From: Blasia pusilla
Lineage: Eukaryota > Marchantiophyta > Marchantiopsida > Blasiales
Assembly: GCA_050084515.1 (NCBI GenBank)
Contig: CM114272.1
Span: forward strand, 41,354,001-41,418,000
DNA: 64,000 bases
Reading direction: 5' to 3'
In this document: in pieces, positions 51,858-60,067 of the stretch
Numbering within the stretch: the first letter of the stretch is position 1
Layout of the letters: each line of letters opens with the position of its first letter
The notes under the pieces: model-generated
The model's database searches: none
Told to the model about the DNA's origin: nothing
The model's input: only the letters and a program-made list of their open reading frames with translations
Translations under genes and position numbers: made by a program

Positions 51858-53706
51858 ATGCCTCGCGAAGACTCCACGCCCATTCTGCGAAGCGCGGCAA
51901 TGCCGATGGTCAAGCTGTCACCGGAGCTGGTCGAAGCGTTGGAGGAGCGATCGTTGGCAACTTTCTTTCAAGCCAACTGGATTTGACATCCGGAGAACTC
52001 CTCGGCAAGCTTCGCTCTTCGACGGCCGCAGCCAAGTTTTGAAGGAAGGGTCTTCGCTATCGAGCTCAGCCACAACAATGGACGGCGGATGACTGGAGAG
52101 CAACTTATCTGCTCCCGGCTGCTCCAGAGTACGAGTATGACACGGAGTTGCCAGTAAAGCACGAAGATTTCTTAGCACTCGGCTGTGTCACGTCGGATCG
52201 CCTGGGCAGGAATGGCTACAAGGCTACTTCACTCTCACCGCCAATCTTTGGTCAGTTTTGCAAACATTTGATGACTCTGTTTTATCCCGCTCGTTCTTAC
52301 TATTAGACGAATAAGCTCGTGAAGATGTGCTACATCATCTGGAATCAGCCCTGGAACCCGAAGCCCCCGGAGTCAACTTCGCTTCTTTTGCGGACGGGCA
52401 CGTACGAGCAATGGTGGAAGTGCTTCATCCAAGCACGAAGTCCTTCCTATCTCCTTTCTTGATCCATCTTTATATTCATAAGCAGGAATTGACAGCAGAT
52501 GAGGCGCCAGATTGGTCGCAAGTTACCCCCGTCCGACTACCACAAAAAGGAGGAACGGGTACCATGGGTAGCCGCGAAGCCACACCGCCCTCTGAAGCAC
52601 CCAAGCAACATCTTCATACTTCGGCTTTAAAGAAGGACGAAGACACCACCAAAATGCCACAGCCAAAGCGTGGCCGAGTCAATTTTGAAACACCCTCGGC
52701 CCTAAAACCCGTCAATCAGGAGGACTCCGACGAGACACCGCGGGCAAGTGATCACCAACCTGCACTTCGTCTCATGTCCCAGACGGCAAACGATATGGTG
52801 TGGTTCTTGCAACTAGCGGTTCCAGTCATGAATCAACTCCAACATGTTCTTCACCTAGAGGATACAACGTCGGTGGACGATTATTTACAAGCCCTGGACG
52901 ACCTCAACTGTAGGGCACAAGCTTCGTCAGAAAACAAAGCACAGCGTCGAGTAGCAGAAACGAACCTTCACTTACGGGATCAGGGACTCGAAGACACGAA
53001 GACCACGCTTCCCAAAGCTCAAAGCGACTTGGTCCAGTGTCAATACGAAGCTCGAAACGCACGTTAATGGGAGAGTTTGGCGATTAACCTCAAATGTGGA
53101 GCGGATCAGTTAGCTTCGCAGCGAAACGAAGCGTCGCAGCTAATTCAGCAGTATCGGCATCAAATACGGCATGTTCACACCGAATTCAAGAAGTTGGCCA
53201 TCCAGCATGCTGAATCTTCGAAGTTGCTTCAAGAAAATCAAGAAACGAACAAAGAATTACTGGCAAAGTGGTCGGAGGCTACAAGTAGGATCGCAGTATT
53301 GGAAGCAGAGCAGAAGCTACTCAACAAAGCCTAGATGGACCCGCAAGATATCAAGGAGCTAGTCGACGAAGCAAGCAAGAATTTCGAACAACAGATGAAC
53401 GAAGAAATTGACTATATCAACAAACATTGGAAGCGTCAATTCGACAATCATATGAAACCTATTCCAGAAGTGTTGCCCACCCTTTCCATTACTTGTGAAG
53501 AGTTACCATCATTTACTCCATCTGATGTATTAGTTCAAAACGAAGTACTAGGAAGTAAATTAGTTGTTAACAAATCGCGAGAGAGAATGCGCAACCATAC
53601 CCCCAACATTATCAACAAACCTTCTACTATTCACAGTCGTTTTGCACCTATACCACAGTTTGATAGCTTAGAGGATACTTTTATGGAGTTAGGAGAAACA
53701 TCATGA
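51858..53706 (+). pseudogene. Gypsy B ORF3, post-pol coiled-coil protein
   Basis: ATG 51858 opens MPREDSTPILRSAAMPMVKL, then LVEALEERSLATFFQANW. A TGA and small indels (about 51985-52100) interrupt, after which LPAAPEYEYDTELPVKHEDF and LGRNGYKATSLSPPIFGQFC follow. From 52327 a 246-codon frame reads FADGHVRAMVEVLHPSTKSF, LSPFLIHLYIHKQELTADEA, a Pro/Lys-rich linker, then coiled coil (LMSQTANDMVWFLQLAVPVM, RRVAETNLHLRDQGLEDTK) to TAA at 53065. The coiled coil goes on at 53077-53334 and, after one TAG, at 53335-53706 (NIINKPSTIHSR). The intact protein would be about 600 residues. It corresponds block for block to 1290-3226 in the family A element. No signal peptide or membrane segment. Function unknown. 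Confidence 0.8.
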
Positions 53707-53730
53707 GGTGTTCGCCGGGGCGGCTCACAT

Positions 53731-53745
53731 TTGAGGGAGGGGGTA
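53731..53745 (+). other. Polypurine tract of Gypsy B
   Basis: TTGAGGGAGGGGGTA lies immediately before the 3' LTR start at 53746; the same position and near-identical sequence is seen in family A (3256-3270). Confidence 0.85.
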
Positions 53746-54918
53746 TGTGATACCCACAATTTTGTACTTCGGAAGAAATTTATCTTTTTATTTAACAAAG
53801 ACTCTTGTACATACTATTATGGAGAAGAAAGAGTAAGATTAAAGTGAATCACGAAGCTCCTAGGACAAGGCAGAGAGATGGAAGATCAAGGATTTGCCTT
53901 AGAGGAGAAGCAAATGCAGTAACGAAGTCTAAAGGACCAACGTGAAGCTTAACGAAGCTTAACGAAGCATAACAAAGCCTGCAGAAGAAGAGAAGTGAAT
54001 ACTTTGCTCTTATGCGAAGCACAAAGAGCGAAGCATGAAGAACGAAGAATGAAGAGCTTCGTCCTCAAGAAATCCAGCGCAGCGAAGCTCAGTATGATTG
54101 TGATTCGAACCGGCACATAGTTAAAACAGTTAGACTAGGAAAGGGCGCGACCCTTTGTATCAAATTGGTAGTTAGAACAGTTTTGTACCGTGGATTCATA
54201 GGGATCATAGGAAAAGGAAAGCACACCATAGATCTAGGTAGTTACAAATATTGAAGAGACATCAACTTCATCAAGAACGCTTCGGATCTTGGAAACGCTC
54301 CTACTTTAGAGAATATTTAAGAAGTATGACAGAAGCTACAATCATCATTCGCTCATGAAGTCCTTATGCTGTAGGAATGGTCCGAGCAAGAGAGTAGTAC
54401 CCTCTCGAGCTTGTATACACTTTGAAGTCTTCCCATTCTTGATGGAATAATAAACCACTCAAGCATTCATTCTGATGTGCGATGCTTACGTTTGGATAGT
54501 CTTTTTGGGTCTGCAGCGTGAAGAGTGAAATCAGACAAACCTTTCTCATCAATGGAATAATCAACATGGAGTTGTATGAAATATGTTTGACAGAGAGTAG
54601 CCTGCCAAGACGGATTGAGTTCCGAAAGTAGGAGAAGCCAACCTTCTTGTTGAGATCTCTGTGAGGTTCCTAGATGTCGAGAGAACAATTTTCCTGAGCG
54701 TGATTTAAATTCCACTAGAGAGAATTGAAGAAGAAAACATTGGTACTTGAGAAGGATCAAGAAGATCTGCTGGAATCTTTTGCATTTGAATTACATAATC
54801 AACCACACTACTTTTACAACATAATAATCACTTTACCCTCTCTTTTCATCCAACAATGATCCTCTTGGGGATCGAACTCACTAAAACGACTGTAAACTAG
54901 AAACACTTGTACATTACA
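53746..54918 (+). repeat. 3' LTR of Gypsy B element
   Basis: 1173 bp, nearly identical to 44244-45413. Visible substitutions include CCCACAATTTTGTAC against CCCATAATTTTGCAC, GACAGAGAG against GATAGAGAG, and ACGACTG against ACGATTG. It is followed by GCTCT (54919-54923). Confidence 0.95.
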
Positions 54919-55490
54919 GCTCTTTAACAACCGCCTTCTCCTCATTTGTTGATGCAGTATTTCCGAGAGAGTTGATCATTGCATATGTCGCACACCAAGA
55001 AACGTTATCACCTGATTTGTGAATAGCAACATTAGAATTTTTCTTTTATTTTTATTTGATTGATTGTTGATTGTGAGACTCCGGCTAATCTCATTTTCGC
55101 GCCTGCCTTATTGACAACTTCCCGTACATATTTCCCGGAGAAACATTGAGGAAACTGAATCAATTCCTCTCTTCTCCTGTCTGACATAGTTCTTTCCTTG
55201 TGGGGCATCCAATCTCCAACCTCTTCAATTATGAGCTTCACCGTTTCCACCGCTTGTGCCATATTTTGGGTAACAATATTTTTCTTGAAGTTCCCATGCC
55301 CACTCCGCGTCTGTCTATCTCTGATATTTTTTACTTCGTCCTCAAAGCTTTTTTTTCCGAGACCGTGGATCTCTTGCCAACCTAGGAGGCACACCATTCT
55401 ACCTTCCAATTGCACAACCTTTCATCCATCTATGAAGTAAGAAGAGTGGATCATGGCGTGGAGTGATTCCCTTCTTGCCTAAAAGGATTT
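54919..55490 (-). pseudogene. DUF7869 transposase-like gene, 5' part
   Basis: Reading downwards from about 55490: ARRESLHAMIHSSYFIDG, a TGA, then the 127-codon frame at 55415-55032: MVCLLGWQEIHGLGKKSFED, VETVKLIIEEVGDWMPHKER, ELIQFPQCFSGKYVREVVNK and MRLAGVSQSTINQIK. This is the N-terminal region typical of DUF7869 proteins (short cysteine motif and helix, then ...DxMPH.xxx..L...). A further frame, SGDNVSWCATYAMINSLGNT and NEEKAVVKE, reaches the insertion point at 54919-54923. Joined to 44243 with a single GCTCT copy, the frame stays open into QTMEHDDMQRSQKSS. The Gypsy B element therefore cut one gene in two. Confidence 0.78.
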
Positions 55491-55950
55491 ATTCCAATAC
55501 TTCTCTCTAGTTGAACGAACATCAGCCCTTTATGTGTATTGGCAATAGAATTCCTTACAACAATTTTTGGATGCCACCAATGATATATCTTCCTCTTACA
55601 GATTTCTATTCAACTTGGGAAAGCTTGGAGGGCATAGTTTCTTACACCCATAGGTGTATGTGTAAGCTCTATTCCGCTTGTATGTCATTCCTTGAAGGAT
55701 CCCTTTGGGCACGGTTGAATACTCCAAGTAGCATGTTCACTAATCCCATCCATTTTTGACAATACATGATGCCTGTTGGATTCTCAACATCCACTTCTCT
55801 GAGCACCATTAATCTGATCGACCTCCTTGTATGGGAAGAAGCCTAGATTGATGGTTCCGACTTAGACGTCGAAGGAATCATAGCAATATGACGTAGGTGG
55901 CTTATGGAGTAGCGTTACCAGGACTATCTAGCCCTATATTGCATCAAGGT
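55491..55950. other. Unassigned region upstream of the DUF7869 gene
   Basis: No clear gene. On the minus strand a fragmentary frame reads IYHWWHPKIVVRNSIANTHK (about 55590-55530), which may be an upstream piece of the DUF7869-type gene, but I could not establish continuity. Confidence 0.35.
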
Positions 55951-56440
55951 GTGGGACACCCTGATGCAATATTTTTCTATTAATAGAAACCAAAAAAGGT
56001 TAAAAAACCTTAGTTTCCCAAGTAGTGAAATAGTCGAGAGCCGTAGCGATAGCGTATTCTCGTATGTCGAGTTATCTCCATGTTCAGGTTCTATTGAAGC
56101 TCTTCTGTGAGCGCACGGACGGACTAGGCCACTTTGTATCTCCAAGTTTTGTAAAATATTTCATGGATTTCATCACTTTCTGTATTTCTCACATGGTATT
56201 AGAGCAAGAGATTTTCGAGTATTTTGTATCTGGCAATCTAGTGTGTTTGCAAAAACTCTTGAGAGATGGCTACTTCTTCGTTTGTTCTCGTTCGCCCTCC
56301 TCCGTTGGGTGAAGGGAAGTTAGATGGGTCTAACTTTACATTGTGGAAGTTCAAAATGACAATTGTCTTTGAATCATTTGAGATCTAGGAGACGGCCATA
56401 GGGGTCGATTTGAATCCACAAGCTACTTTGAGTAGAGCGC
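55951..56440 (+). mobile_element. Copia fragment: 5' LTR, primer site and Gag start (copy 3)
   Basis: A probable short LTR, TGTGGGACACCCTGATGC (55951) to TATTTCTCACA (56193), is followed by TGGTATTAGAGC (56194-56205), the initiator tRNA-Met site with one change. The Gag frame begins at 56266: MATSSFVLVRPPPLGEGKLD, GSNFTLWKFKMTIVFESFEI, TAG. LDGSNFTLWKFKM is the Copia Gag hallmark. It is a different family from copies 1 and 2. No 3' LTR or pol is present; from about 56440 the sequence reads as a transposase. GCATCA(A)GG...CCTGATGC forms a short hairpin at the LTR start. Confidence 0.65.
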
Positions 56441-56737
56441 AACGGGCGAGTCAATACATCGCAATTCGCCCCCAAGAATGCAGAAACTCCATACGAGGTT
56501 GGTGCCACCATACTGCCGGGAGGCCATCGATGTCCTCATTGTCAGGCATCCCCCTTCTACGTTGGAGCGTGTCCTGCATACATATTTTTCATTGTCCACG
56601 ACTTGGGCTCCACGTCAGAGTTCACAAGGCTGGCAGTTCATGTTGGCTCCCACACTCATCTTGTGACCGATGCAATTCAGAGACACATCAAGGAGGATGT
56701 GGCAAAGAAAGTTGCCGAGGTCTACAGAAACTCTTTG

Positions 56738-57173
56738 GATTCAAAGCCCGGAGATCAAGCTCACAACACCATCACAAATTTGTGAAAAATTTGGACAGGG
56801 CGAGATCACGGCGGCTGAGGAGAAACAACTATGGGAAAATCTCGCATTTCTCGCTGATCCTGAATGCTTCCAGAATTTGTTGCGTCAAATACGGGATCTG
56901 GATGGAAAGACGGCCGAAATGGATGCCATCTCCAGAATCAAGGCCATCTCCATTCATTTAGAGATGGCCTTGATTCTGGAGATGGCATCCATTTCGGCCG
57001 TCTTTCCATCCAGATCCCGTATTTGACGCAACAAATTCTGGAAGCATTCAGGATCAGCGAGAAATGCGAGATTTTCCCATAGTTGTTTCTCCTCAGCCGC
57101 CGTGATCTCGCCCTGTCCAAATTTTTCACAAATTTGTGATGGTGTTGTGAGCTTGATCTCCGGGCTTTGAATC
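56738..57173. repeat. Large palindrome: 213-bp arms, 10-base loop
   Basis: 56738-56950 and 56961-57173 are reverse complements as far as I could check, base for base, around CATTCATTTA. The left arm is transposase coding sequence in the normal orientation; the right arm is its inverted copy. After the right arm a short direct repeat (ATCTCCAGAATCAAGGCCAT) resumes the original sense. This would form a strong hairpin in RNA or single-stranded DNA. Confidence 0.93.
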
Positions 57174-57272
57174 TCCAGAATCAAGGCCATTTAGAGATGG
57201 CAGTTCATGGGCCAGGGAGGCGAGGGATCCAGGGCCTATGTCTTCAAAATGTCAACCACAGGTCCGTCGAGT

Positions 57273-57332
57273 ATCTTCCCCTTCCCTCATTCCTCGATCT
57301 TATAGATCGATGGAATGAGGGAAGGGGAAGAT
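57273..57332. repeat. Second palindrome, 21-bp outer stem
   Basis: ATCTTCCCCTTCCCTCATTCC (57273-57293) pairs with its complement at 57312-57332. Inside, CGATCT and AGATCG pair around TAT. It lies between two transposase-coding blocks, 100 bases after the large palindrome, so two independent snap-back structures occur in one gene. Confidence 0.88.
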
Positions 57333-57470
57333 CTTTATGGCAGCTGGGTAAGCTTTGATATTTGCTACAGAGTGCTGAATGGATGGTTGAAAATGGATGC
57401 TCACGTTTATGACCATGTGGAGAAGGGACTCAAAACTATATTTGTCTGTGAAGTAAAAGCAGAAGACGTT

Positions 57471-57619
57471 CCAAGATCGCTAATCGCGATGTGATGTTGC
57501 TCGTTGATACAGGTGCTTTGCACTCATTCTTGAGTCCGAGAATCGTAAAAACATTGGGATTGCCAACCACCAAGGCGGATGAACCCATTAGGGTAGGATT
57601 TGCGGGAGGCAAGTCCTAG
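57471..57619 (+). pseudogene. Gypsy protease fragment in inverted position
   Basis: The plus-strand frame reads NRDVMLLVDTGALHSFLSPR, IVKTLGLPTTKADEPIRVGF, AGGKS. LLVDTGALHSFLSP is a retropepsin active site. It is on the opposite strand from the Gag sequence that starts at 57620, so one of the two has been inverted or this is a second fragment. It begins right after the 12-bp direct repeat at 57459-57470. Confidence 0.8.
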
Positions 57620-58912
57620 GTAAACTAAATTGGGTGTTCTCTTGGTGACTTGTAGAGATGTATCTAGATCTCCCTCCGATAAATGCTTAGCGGCAAACGC
57701 AATCATACTCGGTTTACTAACCTTGGGCCTAACACATTCCTTAGCCATATGCCCGGGTTCGCCACAATTGTAGCAAATCACTTTGGCATTCGCTGACTTC
57801 GTAAACGGCGGCCCCTTTGGCTTCGCGTTGAGTTCCACTCGTTTCGCCGCTGGGGCAAGAGACCCTCCATGGTCACGCTCACCCCCATTCCAAACCCTCT
57901 TGGATGTCCCTTTGTTCTTCTGTAACTTAGAAAAACTTTTTGTCTCAAAGGGTTTGGGTGTTGGACTTCATCGTCCCCAATCCGCTTCGGCTAGTCTCAA
58001 GAGGTCGCGCTGACGTCTCGGGATGTGAGGCATACGAAAGAGAGCCTTCGGCACTCGGTTTGAGCCCACTTAGGAAGATCACCTTTTAGTATGTTCATCC
58101 GTGGAAAGTGCACTCATGAGCGCACTAAACTCGCACATAAGCGCCAAGTAATCCACTCTGGCGCAACCTCACCACCTCCATGCCATTGCGATACTCTCGA
58201 TATTCCGGAGTGAATCGGTTCCCAATCAACTCCTTGAAATCTTCCCAACTCAACGCGTTTTCCCACGACCTAGATGTTCTTTGCGGTGAGCCGTCCACCA
58301 ATGGAGAGCGTGATCCTTCAAACGTGACCGCTCTGATCATCTTGTCTTGTTCATCTGCCTTTTGCGCTTCGAAATAGAGTTCGAGTTCCGTTAGAAACTC
58401 GCTCACTTTCCGAGAACGCCCCATTCCTGTGAATGGCGTTGGCAAATTAGTCTTACAAAGCTTCTTGCCAGAACTAGAGGCTCCATTTGACTTGAATTCC
58501 GATATCACCTTGCTCTGTTCAGCCATCTGGTCCGCCATCACCTTCATCAATCCCATCATTTGGGTATAAAAGGCCGGATCGTTTAAGTTTGGACCCGAAG
58601 GTCCCGCGGAAAGATTTTCGGTTGGAACATCCTCATGTCTGGGACTCGGCACTTCGGGAGTCGAAAATTCCACCTCCGGCTCTCGGTCCGTCATTGATTC
58701 GTCTCTCGGCTTCTTTGCTTTGACTCGCGGTTTCCTCGGTTCTTCGCCCTTGGTCGCCATTTGCGAGTCGTCGCCTTTTCTCAGATCTCCTCCTCGCCTC
58801 TTGCGTTCCTCCTCGGCGTCGCGGTCTTCTGGCTACCTTGAGTTCTCCCCAAACGTCCAGATCTTCAACGACCCCAAGTTCACGCTCATCAAGGAATTGC
58901 ACTGATACCACG
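57620..58912 (-). pseudogene. Gypsy family C Gag (minus strand)
   Basis: From 58760 downwards: MATKGEEPRKPRVKAKKPRD, an acidic/Pro-rich stretch, NDPAFYTQMMGLMKVMADQM, SSSGKKLCKTNLPTPFTGMG, RSRKVSEFLTELELYFEAQK, ENALSWEDFKELIGNRFTPE and YRNGMEVVRLRQSGLLGAYV. A zinc knuckle CYNCGEPGHMAKEC lies near 57776-57735. It is the same family as the plus-strand Gag at 40453. The primer site is at 58899-58910 (TGGTATCAGTGC on the minus strand). Frameshifts separate the Gag core from the knuckle, and nothing of pol follows on this strand. Confidence 0.88.
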
Positions 58913-59943
58913 TGTCGTGCGCCTACTCTCCTTGAACGTTAATCTTGTTTGTTGCGGAAGCGTGCGTTCAATAGGTCACGCTCTCAACGCTGATCTGCAT
59001 CCAAACACGCACTTTGGTTAGCCGGGACTTGGATCAATCAGCGGGATTACTTTCCGAGTTCTCGTCTCGGACTCTCTCTTCAAGCTCAACCTTCCTAGTT
59101 TTGCGGTTTCCAACACGGGCAAGTCTCGAAAGACTTGGGACAGACTTTCTGGTCGGTTCACGAACCTGAAACGGTGTTTCACGCCTAGCGGTTCCAACTG
59201 TCCGATGAACATCCAATGAGTTCCTCACCAAGACTCGCATGAAGTGAATCTTGGGTTGGAATCCAAGTGTGGCGTACAAAGTCCACTCCCTTGGATCAGG
59301 TTTGGGTTTCGGGTTTCCGCGCCAAACTCCCGTTTCATCCCGTGCCTCTGAAACGCCGTTTGGCGCCCAAAGTGGGGTTTCGTTTCCCGAGACATCTCAG
59401 AGAAGGTACTCCCCTTACTAGTACTTCTAGGGATCTCCGGGGGCCCCCTACATTTAGGGAAAGACACCCGGGCCCCTCCAATTGGCCCTCAACCCGATTG
59501 CTCTCTGAATCGTTTTCGGCCAATATCTCAGCCTGTACTTATGCGTTTCTGAGATCTTTAGTGCATTGGAAGCATCTTGAGATCAGCTTTCCAACGCGCC
59601 CTTACTTGTCCCAAACGCATCTCGGAGCTCAACGTTATGGTCCTAAACACAGTCAAATTCTCCCAAACGCTAGCCGTGTTCCAAACTGGTTCTCACCTCT
59701 TTGGCAACCAACCTCCAAGACTCAACTCATCTCAAGTCTCGGCTCGCGTTTGGTCTAGGTTTCCTGGTCGCGACCACTAACGCATGAAACGCACAACTCT
59801 GTTCCGCGTTTCATCTCTTAGACTTTTCCAAGAGACTCTTCCAAACGCCTCTCCAAAGCGCAAACCTCGCGGCGTGAGTTCCTTTGAGTTCTAATGTTCA
59901 CTTGGCGCGTATTTGGTGTTGTTTGGTTATGAGGGTCGCGACA
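58913..59943 (-). mobile_element. Gypsy family C 5' LTR (minus strand)
   Basis: 1031 bp. On the minus strand it runs from TGTCGCGACCCTCATAACCA to GGCGCACGACA, two bases from the primer site. It is the best-preserved of three family C LTRs in the window and retains many CpGs that are TpG or CpA in the others. No partner LTR is present. Confidence 0.92.
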
Positions 59944-60067
59944 CTTTTGGACCACCACCGGACTTGACCAGCATAACACCTTCAAATTTCAAGGCTATCT
60001 TTCAATCCTCTCCCTCTTTTAGCCTTTTCAAAGAGCCTCCCGGCGGTTAATCAAAAGGTAAGCATTG
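59944..60067. other. Short unassigned segment right of Gypsy C LTR
   Basis: 124 bases between the outer end of the LTR (59943) and the point where the transposase frame resumes (60068). It is neither LTR nor recognisable coding sequence. Its presence means the inserted unit is larger than the Gypsy fragment. Confidence 0.5.

Larger units (their letters stand above)
44244..54918 (+). mobile_element. Full-length Gypsy LTR retrotransposon (family B), 10.7 kb
   Basis: It is bounded by 44244-45413 (1170 bp) and 53746-54918 (1173 bp) LTRs with TG...CA ends and the GCTCT duplication. By eye the LTRs differ at only a handful of single bases plus a small cluster of indels near 45238-45282 against 54741-54787, so the insertion is recent relative to everything else here. 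Internal order: leader, ORF1, gag, zinc knuckles, protease, RT, RNase H, integrase with GPY/F, an intergenic stretch with a TATA-like box, ORF3, polypurine tract. Integrase precedes the 3' end as in Gypsy (Metaviridae-type), and no chromodomain is seen. Despite the young LTRs the coding region has many stops and frameshifts, suggesting mobilisation in trans or rapid CpG decay. Confidence 0.96.
56441..57470 (+). pseudogene. MULE-like transposase, N-terminal part
   Basis: The frame reads GGHRCPHCQASPFYVGACPA (zinc-binding-like), YIFFIVHDLGSTSEFTRLAV, HVGSHTHLVTDAIQRHIKED, VAKKVAEVYRNSLDSKPGD to about 56765. A second frame has TTPSQICEKFGQGEITAAEE, LWENLAFLADPECFQNLLRQ and EMDAISRIKAIS. After the palindrome come WQFMGQGGEGSRAYVFKMST (57196-57255) and SFDICYRVLNGWLKMDAHVY, DHVEKGLKTIFVCEVKAEDV (to 57470). 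This order matches transposase-like proteins I recall from moss genomes. Exact continuation at 60068 shows that a 2.6-kb insertion splits the gene. Function as a transposase is inferred from the whole gene, including the SWIM domain at 62.3 kb. Confidence 0.65.

Noticed and set aside
51858-53706. ORF3 as an envelope gene of an endogenous retrovirus-like element
   Set aside because: No signal peptide, no transmembrane helix, no cleavage site; the sequence is hydrophilic coiled coil.
55951-57470. Copia Gag fused to a MULE-like transposase as one functional protein
   Set aside because: The Gag frame stops at a TAG after 40 codons, and the transposase blocks lie in a different frame; a simple breakpoint near 56440 is more likely.
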